A DNA stretch of 64,000 nucleotides from RGIG3102 sp964369975 (lineage in GTDB: Bacteria; Bacillota; Clostridia; Oscillospirales; Ruminococcaceae): assembly GCA_964369975.1 (NCBI GenBank), contig CAYJFZ010000007.1, positions 1 through 64,000 of the forward strand, given 5' to 3'. Position 1 is the first letter of the stretch, and each line of letters opens with the position of its first letter. Below, in pieces: positions 52,807 through 60,993 of the stretch. The position numbers were made by a program, and so were the translations under genes. Below the pieces are notes generated by a model. It saw only the letters and a list, made by a program, of their open reading frames with translations, searched no databases and was not told the origin of the DNA.

Positions 52807-53997
52807 TTATTCTTTTAACTCAAGTAAGCTGAAATTCATTTTAAACATTGAGTTTTCTGCTTTTGAGTAATATAGACTTTGCACTCTTTTTAATACCATT
52901 CTACCCATTTCATACGCCTCGATAGTAGGCAGTAATAAGGCAAATTGTGAAGGGGAGCACCTTGAGATAGTATCACCAGTTCTTAAATTTTCCTTTAAAA
53001 TGTCACGAAGGCTCGTCATAGCCTTATCTTGCTCAAAAGGATCAGCTTCTTCAACTCCTGTATATTCTAAGCTCACTATACATAAGAACATTTTTATATT
53101 AAGTCGCCTTAAATTTCTATTATATAATTTATAAATATCTTTAAAAATTGAATATTCACAAATCAAAGCGCCATCATCACTATTTAAGCTTTGAAGTTCA
53201 ATATGAATGTCCTCGATATTTGAAGATACGCTCTTATCAGCGCTTGTTAAAACTTTGTAAAACTCAATTATTTCATCATCAGGTTTTACACCCATATGAT
53301 TAAAATGAAGCTCTGTTACATTATGATATTGAGTTAGGGCTTTTTTTGTTTCGCCGTTATTAAAAAGTGCTCGCATTAATTCAAGGTTTATAGTTGTATC
53401 AAATAAATCTATTTCTAAGGCAGTTTTGCACACTCTTATAATGTCAGTGTATTTACTTTCTTTATTTAGTAAGTCTATGTATTTATAAATAGTTTTTAAA
53501 TATAAATTATGGTAGTAATAAACTTTCGGCGCTAAGAAGGTGCTTAAAGAAGAATTTGCAAGTAAGTCATCTCTATATAGGTATAAAATTTCTTCAAAAA
53601 TAGCGATGCTCTTTTCATCAAGGGAAGTTAATTCATCAGCTTTCGCGCATAAATTTTCAACATGGAAAACATCTATCGTACAAGATAAATCAGGATTCCA
53701 CATATAAGTGCCTCTTTTAGTGACAACGCAGTCGCCAAGACCATAAGCACTTAAATCTTTACGAAGCCTACTAACTAAAGTACGAAGAGTATTTTTTAAA
53801 TCATAATCATCTTTGCCACCCCATAAAGCTTCAACTAAGTTGTTTACAGGAATTAATCTATTATTATTGATTAGTAGATATTCAAGGAGCATTATCTTTT
53901 TTGGCGAGTGACGAATCGGCTCAATAATATCTTCGCCATTTACTAATATTTTAAATTCGCCGAGTAAAAAAATCTCAGTTTTAGTTTGTTTTGCCAT
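52807..53997 (-). CDS. BTAD/SARP-type transcription regulator with degenerate GGDEF domain
   Basis: This 396-residue protein has an OmpR-type winged helix (about 8-103; SPKKIMLLEYLLIN...LVSRLRKDL...VTKRGTYMW). A BTAD tetratricopeptide-like domain (about 108-252) follows, as in SARP activators. The C-terminal part (about 275-390) reads like a GGDEF domain, with IKMFLCIVSLEYT, LRDILKENLRTGDTISRC and QFALLLPTIE. The signature is SPSQF (348-352) instead of GGDEF, so it cannot be a cyclase. The RTGD I-site at 339-342 is kept exactly five residues upstream. It is divergent from the pilus-like operon, its likely target. Confidence 0.82.
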   Translation of the reverse strand: MAKQTKTEIFLLGEFKILVNGEDIIEPIRHSPKKIMLLEYLLINNNRLIPVNNLVEALWGGKDDYDLKNTLRTLVSRLRKDLSAYGLGDCVVTKRGTYMWNPDLSCTIDVFHVENLCAKADELTSLDEKSIAIFEEILYLYRDDLLANSSLSTFLAPKVYYYHNLYLKTIYKYIDLLNKESKYTDIIRVCKTALEIDLFDTTINLELMRALFNNGETKKALTQYHNVTELHFNHMGVKPDDEIIEFYKVLTSADKSVSSNIEDIHIELQSLNSDDGALICEYSIFKDIYKLYNRNLRRLNIKMFLCIVSLEYTGVEEADPFEQDKAMTSLRDILKENLRTGDTISRCSPSQFALLLPTIEAYEMGRMVLKRVQSLYYSKAENSMFKMNFSLLELKE

Positions 53998-54061
53998 AAG
54001 CTCCTCCTTTCAAATCAATAATTTAAGCATAGTATTTCATATTAACACTTTATTTAATCTA

Positions 54062-54083
54062 TTTTATCAAAAAAGTGATAAAA
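54062..54083. promoter_or_regulatory. Inverted repeat in the regulator/pilus-operon divergent region
   Basis: TTTTATCA (54062-54069), six nt, TGATAAAA (54076-54083). The arms are perfect; it is nearest the regulator gene. Confidence 0.45.
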
Positions 54084-54160
54084 AATCAATAATTATATTC
54101 ACTAATTTATAGTAAAATAAGATAGCTCTTTATTTACCGTTAAAAACATAAAAAACTAAA

Positions 54161-54184
54161 ACAAACATTTTTTATATTGTTTGT
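54161..54184. promoter_or_regulatory. Second inverted repeat in the divergent region
   Basis: ACAAACA (54161-54167) and TGTTTGT (54178-54184), 10 nt apart. Confidence 0.4.
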
Positions 54185-54200
54185 AGTAATTTGCTATTTA

Positions 54201-54224
54201 TTTTAACACAAAAATATGTTAAAA
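54201..54224. promoter_or_regulatory. Third inverted repeat, just before the transglutaminase lipoprotein gene
   Basis: TTTTAACA (54201-54208), eight nt, TGTTAAAA (54217-54224). The arms are perfect, and it lies about 30 nt before the start codon at 54257. Confidence 0.45.
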
Positions 54225-54256
54225 TAAGTTAAATAAAGGAAGGTGAGATAAAGCGA

Positions 54257-55201
54257 ATGATTAATAGGAAGATTTACAAACTATTTACTACCTTATTAAT
54301 GTTAATATTGTTTACAGCTTGCTCTTCGGGTACACAGTCAAATGCGAGTGTTGAAATAGATCCTGAGGATACAAGGCCACTAAGAGATCCTATCGCTGTA
54401 GTGCTACCGACTACTGCCGATGGAACAACTCAAAATGTAGGTGCTGCAAGTGTGATTGACTTATCAAACACTCATAAAGGCTACTTTATGATTAAGTATA
54501 CAGGGCAAAATCAAAAAGTTAAGTTGCAAATTAAAAAAGACGGTGAAGAAACTTACAACTACGATATAGCAGCCTCGCAAGGGTTTATCGTTATTCCCTT
54601 ACCAAGAGGGGATGGCGCTTATACAGTTACAGTTAATGAAAACATACAAGGCACAAGCTATGCAGTAGCAGACAGATATAGCTTTAACGTAGCTTTAGAA
54701 AGTGAGTTCAGTCCTTTTTTACATCCTAATGTATATGTAAACTTTAACAGCGAATCACAGATGATAAAATTAAGTGAAGAAATAGTATACCCAGCGCACG
54801 ATGATATTGAAGCGATAGGCTTAATATATGATTATGTAATTAATAACATAGATTATGATTACGATTTTGCAGAATCAAATCCTTCGTTTTATATTCCTAA
54901 TATAGATGCAACACTGCAATCAGAAGAAGGCTTATGTTTTGACTATGCAGCTGTAATGACTGGAATGCTAAGAGCTCAAGGCATACCATCGCAATTAGTT
55001 TTAGGCTATGCTGCTGATGTATACCACGCTTGGATAAGTGTATATACTGAAGAAACAGGATGGATATCGGATATGATACAGTTTGATGGAGAAAAATGGG
55101 TGAGGATGGATCCTACCTTTGCCTCATCAAATGATAATAGCCCAGGGATATCAAGGTATATAGGTGACGGTGAAAATTATAACGCGTTATTATTTTATTA
55201 G
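54257..55201 (+). CDS. Lipoprotein with transglutaminase-like domain
   Basis: The 314-residue product has a lipoprotein signal (LLMLILFTACSS, lipidated C22). A beta-sandwich-like region covers about 40-160. A transglutaminase-core domain follows, with the triad C227 (EGLCFDYAAVMTGMLRAQG), H257 (DVYHAWISVY) and D285 (WVRMDPTFA). Bacterial transglutaminase-like proteins act as cysteine proteases or cross-linking enzymes outside the cell. It is the first gene of the pilus-like operon, 18 nt before the PilC/GspF gene. It might process or cross-link the pilus subunits, by inference. Confidence 0.85.
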   Translation: MINRKIYKLFTTLLMLILFTACSSGTQSNASVEIDPEDTRPLRDPIAVVLPTTADGTTQNVGAASVIDLSNTHKGYFMIKYTGQNQKVKLQIKKDGEETYNYDIAASQGFIVIPLPRGDGAYTVTVNENIQGTSYAVADRYSFNVALESEFSPFLHPNVYVNFNSESQMIKLSEEIVYPAHDDIEAIGLIYDYVINNIDYDYDFAESNPSFYIPNIDATLQSEEGLCFDYAAVMTGMLRAQGIPSQLVLGYAADVYHAWISVYTEETGWISDMIQFDGEKWVRMDPTFASSNDNSPGISRYIGDGENYNALLFY

Positions 55202-55219
55202 TGGGAGAATAGAACTATT

Positions 55220-56269
55220 ATGAAAAATCAAAAAAATAAAGAATTAACAACTGTCCAACTTGCTTACTTTTTTGAGCAGATGGCCATGTTTATAAAAAAT
55301 GGAATTTCAACTTGGGAGAGCTTATATATCTTATCTCAAAATGCGCAAAATGAATTTGATAAAGAGTTAATATTAACTTTATACAAAGATGTTGCAGGCG
55401 GGATGTTTTTCTCACAAGCCTTAGAAAAAAGTGGAAAATTCCCAGAGTACGTAATAGGAATGATAGAAGTAGCAGAGCAGACAGGTAGAGTAGAAGAAGT
55501 ATCAAATGCACTTAGCAATTACTACAAAAGTAAAGATGTACTATCTCAAAGTATTCGCTCAGCTGTATTTTATCCTATGCTGATGGCGAGTATGGTGTTT
55601 GTAGTTATCTTTGTTATATTAGTTGAAGTTATGCCTATTTTTGAGCAGGTATTTTTGCAAATCGGCTTAGCTTTAAATCCAATTTCAAGCTTATTATTAA
55701 ATATAGGTAAAAGCCTAAATCAATATGCGGCTATTGCCATAGTGATACTTTTAGTTTTTGTAGGCATTTATCTTTTAATGAGTATAACTAAAAAAGGAAA
55801 AGAAAAATTAAAAGATATGTATGATAAATTCTTCTTAACTAAAAATTTATCAAACAGTGAAAATGCAAATAAACTGTCTTTTTCACTATCTTTAATGCTT
55901 TTAAGCGGTGTTGATGTAGTGAGTTCATTAAGGTTTTCTCAAAAACTAATTGACAGTAAAGAAATGATTAAAAAAGTAGATAATATAATAAAAAGCCTTG
56001 AAAAAGGCGAGGCTTTAGCAAATGCAATTATCAATAGCAATGTATTCAAACCTGAATATAATGCAATGATAGCAGCGAGCGAAAAAAGCGGAGCTGAAAG
56101 CGAAATGCTAATGCTTATATCTCAAAAATACTTACAGGAAACACAAAATAATACACAAAGACTTTTAGGGATAATAGAGCCGTCTTTAGTAGCGTTTTTA
56201 TGTATAACAGTCGGTGTTGTTATGCTTTCTGTAATGCTTCCACTAACAGGTATACTAACAGGAATGTAA
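55220..56269 (+). CDS. Type II secretion/type IV pilus inner-membrane platform protein (GspF/PilC)
   Basis: This 349-residue protein has the duplicated GspF domain. The N-terminal copy contains FFEQMAMFIKNGISTWESL, followed by ALEKSGKFPEYVIGMIEVAEQTGRVEE and a membrane pair. The C-terminal copy has FSLSLMLLSGVDVVSSL and MIAASEKSGAESEML, followed by a last helix. It forms the base on which the pilus grows. The linked ATPase is of the PilT type and no PilB-like ATPase is visible. It follows the transglutaminase gene by 18 nt. Confidence 0.92.
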   Translation: MKNQKNKELTTVQLAYFFEQMAMFIKNGISTWESLYILSQNAQNEFDKELILTLYKDVAGGMFFSQALEKSGKFPEYVIGMIEVAEQTGRVEEVSNALSNYYKSKDVLSQSIRSAVFYPMLMASMVFVVIFVILVEVMPIFEQVFLQIGLALNPISSLLLNIGKSLNQYAAIAIVILLVFVGIYLLMSITKKGKEKLKDMYDKFFLTKNLSNSENANKLSFSLSLMLLSGVDVVSSLRFSQKLIDSKEMIKKVDNIIKSLEKGEALANAIINSNVFKPEYNAMIAASEKSGAESEMLMLISQKYLQETQNNTQRLLGIIEPSLVAFLCITVGVVMLSVMLPLTGILTGM

Positions 56270-56285
56270 AAAGGGGGAATAAACC

Positions 56286-56594
56286 TTGAAAAAAATATCA
56301 AAAAGCACTGTTTTAGCTGTTTTACTTTTTGTGTTAGTAGTTAGTATTTCCGTTTATTCAGCCCGAACTATTTCACAAGATGTAACCCAGCAACAAAAAG
56401 AGATAATAAATAATGCTGTTACAAGAAGTGCTGTTCAATGTTATGCAATAGAAGGTGCATATCCTATCGATATCGAATACTTAGAAGATAATTATAGCTT
56501 AAGATACGATGATGAAAATTTTGTAGTGCATTATTCTTATGTAGGTGGTAACTTACTGCCAGAAATAGCTGTGTTTTACATAGGCGATAATTAA
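56286..56594 (+). CDS. Pseudopilin-like small protein
   Basis: The 102-residue product has one N-terminal helix (STVLAVLLFVLVVSISVYSA). A domain resembling GspG/ComGC-type major pseudopilins follows (AVQCYAIEGAYPIDIEYLEDNY, the usual A-x-CYAxEGxYP turn). A classical prepilin cleavage Gly-Phe-Thr-Leu-x-Glu is absent, so it may be inserted without processing. The ribosome binding site is AAAGGGGG. It lies 16 nt after the GspF gene and precedes three other small membrane proteins. Confidence 0.75.
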   Translation: MKKISKSTVLAVLLFVLVVSISVYSARTISQDVTQQQKEIINNAVTRSAVQCYAIEGAYPIDIEYLEDNYSLRYDDENFVVHYSYVGGNLLPEIAVFYIGDN

Positions 56595-56608
56595 AAGAAA
56601 GGTGTTAA

Positions 56609-57100
56609 ATGATGAAATTTCCTAAACGAGGAATAAGTGTAATTTTTACATTATTATTGTTTTGTATATATACAGGTAGCGCCTTAGTTTTAGTTACCAT
56701 AGGCTCAAATGTATACTCGCAAAATACTAATGACTCAAAATCGAGTTATGATATAAGAACCTCTGCTTTATATATAACTGAAAAAGTAAGGCAGAATGAA
56801 ACTATAAACTCAGTAAGTGTTGAGCAGGTAAATGGCAATGACGCCTTAGTACTTTCAATAACTGTGAATGAAAATATTTATCAAACTTGGGTGTATGAAG
56901 AAAACGGCTACTTATGCGAGATACTAATACCACAAGGCCAAGAAATATTAGAAAATACAGCGCAAAAAATAATGCCAATAGAAAATGTAAGTTTTACAAT
57001 TAATGAAAAAGGGATTTTAACTTTTGAATTTGTAGCAATAGATGGAGAAACTTATAATTCGCATATCTTCCTTGATACAGTAAAGGGGGATACAATATGA
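56609..57100 (+). CDS. DUF4860-like small membrane protein of the pilus-like locus
   Basis: The 163-residue product has an N-terminal helix (ISVIFTLLLFCIYTGSALVLV) and an extracytoplasmic domain with YITEKVRQNETINSV and IYQTWVYEENGYLCEILIPQGQ. The pattern agrees with DUF4860 proteins, which are found in this type of operon in Lachnospiraceae-like bacteria. It is probably a minor pseudopilin or assembly factor. Either of two adjacent ATGs could be the start. The next gene overlaps its stop by 4 nt (ATGA). Confidence 0.72.
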   Translation: MMKFPKRGISVIFTLLLFCIYTGSALVLVTIGSNVYSQNTNDSKSSYDIRTSALYITEKVRQNETINSVSVEQVNGNDALVLSITVNENIYQTWVYEENGYLCEILIPQGQEILENTAQKIMPIENVSFTINEKGILTFEFVAIDGETYNSHIFLDTVKGDTI

Positions 57101-57516
57101 AAAAAGTAAAAGTGAAATTCTTTTTAATAGAGCTTGTTATAAATAGTTTAATGTTTACTATTTGCGCAGCTATCTGTTTAAACTTATTTGTACAAGGCTA
57201 TACACAATCAAAAGATGCAAGGCAGCTTTCAATGGCAACTTTAGTATCTCAAAATACTGCAGAGTTAATAAAAGCGTATAACGCAGACTTGCCTATTGAA
57301 ATGATAAGCGAAGAAATAGATGATGTATACTATGTTTATTATAATGAAGACTGGCAAATAACAAACAAAGATACACAAAGCTTTGTCTTATCTTATGATG
57401 CAAACCTAAATGAGGGTTTACTTACAAGTGTAATATCAGTAAAAGACAAAGACGAAGAAATCTACTCTTTAAAAGTAAAAAAATACATAGGTGAGGAGAG
57501 TATAAATAATGGATAA
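57097..57516 (+). CDS. Minor pseudopilin-like protein
   Basis: The 139-residue product has the N-terminal hydrophobic stretch FFLIELVINSLMFTICAAICL, in which a Glu two residues after the start of the hydrophobic region mimics Glu5 of pilins. A short soluble domain follows. Its start overlaps the previous stop (ATGA) and its end overlaps the next gene by 8 nt. It is probably a minor subunit of the same complex. Confidence 0.72.
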   Translation: MKKVKVKFFLIELVINSLMFTICAAICLNLFVQGYTQSKDARQLSMATLVSQNTAELIKAYNADLPIEMISEEIDDVYYVYYNEDWQITNKDTQSFVLSYDANLNEGLLTSVISVKDKDEEIYSLKVKKYIGEESINNG

Positions 57517-57916
57517 AACAAACAAAACTTCTCAAACTGTGGGGATTACATCGCTAATAACATTTTTTACAATTTTAATTTTAGCATCGTTTTCACTATT
57601 GATTGTTTCTACAGCAACTAACGATGCACAATTATCGCAAAACACATCAAAATCTGTGAGCGAGTATTATATAGCGGATTCTTTAGCAGAAGAAAAATTA
57701 GCGCTATTAGACAGTATTTATAAAACATACAAAAATCAAGAAGATTTCATTGAAAACTTAAATGAAAATGGGTTTTATTTAACACAAGATACACAAGGAT
57801 ATGATATAGTAATCGAATACTCAATACAGATAAACCCTGCAAAAATTTTGCAAGTAGAAATAGGCTTTATAAATGATAGCTTTGAAAAATTAAGCTGGCA
57901 GACTATAATTATATAA
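57509..57916 (+). CDS. Small membrane protein resembling PilX-like minor pilins
   Basis: The 135-residue product has one N-terminal helix (GITSLITFFTILILASFSLLIVSTA). The YYIADSLAEEKLALLDSIY helix that follows recalls minor pilins with an A-D-x-x-A-E repeat. It overlaps the genes before and after it, and its terminal TAA shares bases with the Shine-Dalgarno of the ATPase gene. Confidence 0.7.
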   Translation: MDKTNKTSQTVGITSLITFFTILILASFSLLIVSTATNDAQLSQNTSKSVSEYYIADSLAEEKLALLDSIYKTYKNQEDFIENLNENGFYLTQDTQGYDIVIEYSIQINPAKILQVEIGFINDSFEKLSWQTIII

Positions 57917-57930
57917 TGGAGGCTAATAAA

Positions 57931-59154
57931 ATGGACTTTAAAGAAAATAAAAATGAAAATTCAATTTTAAATGAGGTAAAAGAAGCAATAGGCGAAGTAA
58001 CAGGAAGCGTTAAAGAAGTGATAGGCGAAGCTAAAGAAATGGTAAATATCTTAACTAAAGCAGAGGTATCACAAGAAGATGCCTTACTAAGCGATGTAAA
58101 AGAATTATTAAAATATGCAGTAGATAATGGCGCTGTTGATATATTTTTAGTAGCCGGTAGAGCAGTGAGCTATAAAAGTAAACAAAAAATTCAATCAGTA
58201 AACTCAACTATAATTTTACCAGATTTAAGCGAAAAACTAATTAAACAAATTTACGATATAGCAAAAAGGAATATAGAAATTTTAAAGCAAAGAGGAGATG
58301 ATGACTTTTCTTTTGCTGTAAAAGATGTATCTCGCTTTCGTATAAATACTTATAAGCAAAGAGGCTCAATAGCAGCGGTAATAAGAGTAGTTCCTTTTTC
58401 TTTACCAACTGCAGAAGAAAACAATATACCAAAAGAAATTATAGATTTAGGTAAAACAAAAAGAGGCTTAGTATTAGTTACAGGCTCATCTGCGAGTGGT
58501 AAAACAACGACTTTAACTTGTATTTTAGATGAAATTAACAAAAATGATGAATCTCATATCATTACCCTTGAAGATCCTATTGAATACCTACACAGCCATA
58601 AAAAAAGCATAATTTCACAAAGAGAAATCTCTTTAGATACAGGGAATTACCCAGTGGCTTTAAGGGCGGCTTTAAGACAAAGCCCAGATGTAATATTAAT
58701 AGGTGAGCTTCGTGATGCACAGGCTATTAGCATATCTCTAACAGCGGCAGAAACAGGACATTTAGTATTTTCAGCCCTGCATACTTTAGGCGCTGCAAAC
58801 TCCATAGACAGACTCGTAGACACCTTTGAAGCGAGCCAACAAGAGCAAATAAGAATGCAGTTATCTATGGTGTTACAAACTGTTGTTTGTCAGCAATTAA
58901 TTTTAACAAAATCAGGTGAATTAGTACCTGTTTTTGAAATAATGCACTGTAATAATGCTATAAGAACTCTAATAAGAGAAGGTAGAACTCATCAAATTAA
59001 CCATATTATACAATCATCTCAAGGTGAGGGTATGAGAAGTATGGATAATAGCATTTTAGCCTTATATAAAGAAGGCAAAATTGATAAAGAAACAGCATTA
59101 AAACATAGCTTAACTCCTGCTTTCTTACTTCGCCAAATCGAAGATAATATGTAA
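57931..59154 (+). CDS. pilT: PilT-type ATPase of the pilus-like system
   Basis: The start at ATG 57931 follows GGAGG at 57918-57922; an ATG at 57916 would put that Shine-Dalgarno inside the gene. The 407-residue product has a charged amphipathic N-terminal extension (about 1-50) rich in VKEAIGEVTGSVKEV-like heptads. The PilT core follows: RINTYKQRGSIAAVIR, Walker A GSSASGKT (185-192), Walker B VILIGELRD, and the AETGHLVFSALHT His box. PilT proteins power pilus retraction. Here it is the only motor ATPase of the locus, so it may power assembly as well. Confidence 0.9.
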   Translation: MDFKENKNENSILNEVKEAIGEVTGSVKEVIGEAKEMVNILTKAEVSQEDALLSDVKELLKYAVDNGAVDIFLVAGRAVSYKSKQKIQSVNSTIILPDLSEKLIKQIYDIAKRNIEILKQRGDDDFSFAVKDVSRFRINTYKQRGSIAAVIRVVPFSLPTAEENNIPKEIIDLGKTKRGLVLVTGSSASGKTTTLTCILDEINKNDESHIITLEDPIEYLHSHKKSIISQREISLDTGNYPVALRAALRQSPDVILIGELRDAQAISISLTAAETGHLVFSALHTLGAANSIDRLVDTFEASQQEQIRMQLSMVLQTVVCQQLILTKSGELVPVFEIMHCNNAIRTLIREGRTHQINHIIQSSQGEGMRSMDNSILALYKEGKIDKETALKHSLTPAFLLRQIEDNM

Positions 59155-59209
59155 AATATTACAAATAGTATAAATAATTCAATTTATTACTCTCAAAACA
59201 AGGGACAAA

Positions 59210-59917
59210 ATGAAAAAGAAAAACAATATAATTAAAAAGATATTTTTAATAATAATTGTCATTATAATAGCTTCTTCACTTGCCTTAGTAGCTTGGGCAC
59301 AATCGCCTTATTTAGCTCAAGACATAGCTTTAGAAACTATGAATAGTAGCGATAATATTAGCTACACAGACAACTATACAATAATAAAAGCAAATGAAAA
59401 CGCTGATACAGCCTTGATATTTTATCCTGGTGCTGATGTAGAAGCAATAGCGTATTTGCCCTTATTAAAAACTATACAGGAAAACTCAAATATAACTTGC
59501 ATAATAGTAGAAATGCCACTTAATTTAGCTTTTTTAGGCATTAATGAAGCGGATAAGGTTATGCAGTTAGAGGAGTTAAGTAATATTGAAAACTGGTATA
59601 TTTCAGGGCATTCTTTAGGTAGCGCTATGGCGAGTGTGTATGCACAAGATAACGATGAAAAAGTAGAAGGTTTAATAGTTTTAGGTGGCTATGTTTATGG
59701 GGAATATGATAAAGAAAAATCCCTAACTATTTATGGTACTTTTAACTCAGAGCTTGAAAAATATATGGACTATGAAGAAAATATTATGATAATTGAAGGC
59801 GGAAACCATGCACAGTTTGGAAACTATGGAAAGCAAAAAGGTGACCCTGATGCAACCATAACTCCAGATGAGCAACAAAAAATCACAGCACAATTAATAG
59901 ATGAATTTATTTTTTAA
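59210..59917 (+). CDS. Membrane-anchored alpha/beta hydrolase
   Basis: This 235-residue protein has an N-terminal helix (KIFLIIIVIIIASSLALVAWA). The compact hydrolase domain has the FYPGADVEA oxyanion loop, the SGHSLGS elbow with S135, and GGNHAQFGNYG with the base His. It matches the short alpha/beta hydrolases (Abhydrolase_5-like) of Firmicutes. The substrate is unknown. It follows the pilus-like operon by 55 nt and could be its last gene. A long terminator follows. Confidence 0.85.
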   Translation: MKKKNNIIKKIFLIIIVIIIASSLALVAWAQSPYLAQDIALETMNSSDNISYTDNYTIIKANENADTALIFYPGADVEAIAYLPLLKTIQENSNITCIIVEMPLNLAFLGINEADKVMQLEELSNIENWYISGHSLGSAMASVYAQDNDEKVEGLIVLGGYVYGEYDKEKSLTIYGTFNSELEKYMDYEENIMIIEGGNHAQFGNYGKQKGDPDATITPDEQQKITAQLIDEFIF

Positions 59918-59934
59918 ATAAATAATAGCAACAA

Positions 59935-59969
59935 AAAAACGACTATACAAATTTTGTATAGTCGTTTTT
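59935..59969. terminator. Bidirectional terminator after the hydrolase gene
   Basis: AAAAACGACTATACAA, loop ATT, TTGTATAGTCGTTTTT. It lies between converging genes. Confidence 0.9.
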
Positions 59970-60008
59970 GTTTTAAGCTGTGGTGAGTTGAAATATATTA
60001 TATTCATT

Positions 60009-60476
60009 TTAATCTTCGATGTCTAAACCGCTATTTATTTTTTGTTGTTTTTTATCATTTAAGTAAGCTAATGTTTTTAATACTATAAAAGACATAATAG
60101 TAGCACTTACAAAACTTACAACAGCAACTGAAATTATATGCATAACTATATTTTCTTTTGCGGTCACATCATAGCTAAAGTAGTTTTGAATTGTATTAAT
60201 AATTGATATAACAAGCCCTGTAAAAATACTTTGTATAGCAATCACTGAACTACTTTTTTTATCGCTTGCTGGATATATATCGTTGCCCTTAATCATATTA
60301 AAGATTAATAAATACACTGACATTGATAGCCAAACAAGCATCTCTACAACATATTGTGAAACAGGAGCATCTAAATATTGTTGCACAAGTGTGGAAATAA
60401 GGAGTATAAACCATACTATCATAAACCCATCGCTTTGAATTTTTCGTTTTGATAAAATAATTCTTTCATCTTTCAT
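60009..60476 (-). CDS. Four-helix membrane protein paired with an XRE regulator (DUF6773-like)
   Basis: The start is the ATG at 60476, which follows TGGGAGGAAGAAAATT; an upstream ATG at 60503 lies inside the regulator gene. The 155-residue product begins MKDERIILSKRKIQSDGF and has four membrane helices. This layout, and coupling to a small HTH gene, recall DUF6773-type proteins; I hold the name loosely. It overlaps the regulator gene by 11 nt. The role is unknown. Confidence 0.7.
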   Translation of the reverse strand: MKDERIILSKRKIQSDGFMIVWFILLISTLVQQYLDAPVSQYVVEMLVWLSMSVYLLIFNMIKGNDIYPASDKKSSSVIAIQSIFTGLVISIINTIQNYFSYDVTAKENIVMHIISVAVVSFVSATIMSFIVLKTLAYLNDKKQQKINSGLDIED

Positions 60477-60675
60477 AATTTTCTTCCTCCCAGAATAAGT
60501 CATTTAATGTTTTGTTAAGTGCTTTACAGATTGCAATGCATAAATTTAGTGTAGGGTTATAGTTACCGGCTTCAATCAAGCCAATAGTTTGCCTTGTCAC
60601 CCCAACTGCTTTTGCTAAATCTTCTTGCTTCATATCACACTCTATTCGAGCTATTTTTATTTTTTTATTTTTCAT
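60466..60675 (-). CDS. XRE-family (Cro/CI-like) transcriptional regulator
   Basis: This 69-residue protein is a single helix-turn-helix domain: KIKIARIECDMKQEDLAKAV, then GVTRQTIGLIEAGNYNPTLNLC (recognition helix TRQTIGLIE). The tail LNDLFWEEE is typical of YgzD/Xre-type two-gene modules with a membrane protein. Its ribosome binding site AGGGAGGCACTT is strong. It likely binds its own promoter region. Confidence 0.92.
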   Translation of the reverse strand: MKNKKIKIARIECDMKQEDLAKAVGVTRQTIGLIEAGNYNPTLNLCIAICKALNKTLNDLFWEEENYER

Positions 60676-60696
60676 AAGTGCCTCCCTACATTACAT

Positions 60697-60725
60697 AATA
60701 TAACATATTTATTGCACAATGTCAA
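60697..60725 (-). promoter_or_regulatory. Promoter of the XRE gene pair
   Basis: Minus strand: -35 TTGACA (60725-60720), 17-nt spacer, -10 TATATT (60702-60697). TATTGCA is repeated on both sides of the -35, a possible operator. Confidence 0.75.
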
Positions 60726-60845
60726 TTATATATTGCATTTTCTTAAAAAATAATAGACTATGTTTCAAGTCTTTTAAATATCCATATTAAATTTCTACAA
60801 AATAAAAACTCAGAAACTATTGCTTCTGAGCTTTTTCTGGGGTAG

Positions 60846-60927
60846 ATGGATTCGCTTTTTTGCGAAAAAGCCACGGTGGTTGAAACAGTGTGCTACACTG
60901 TTTCTAAGAGCCACCTTTCGAATCCAT
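60846..60927 (-). repeat. Palindromic tRNA-tail element, Gln copy 2 (distal)
   Basis: The outer arms are ATGGATTCG and CGAATCCAT (9 bp). Inner helices on the minus strand are GGTGG/CCACC, GAAACAGTGT/ACACTGTTTC with loop AGC, and GCTTTTT/AAAAAGC. The linkers CTCTTA and GTG are identical to the Leu copy 1 element. Confidence 0.88.
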
Positions 60928-60993
60928 AATAAAATAAAAAAAGACAAAATAAAAACTCAGAAACTATTGCTTCTGTGACTTTTTCTGGGGTAG

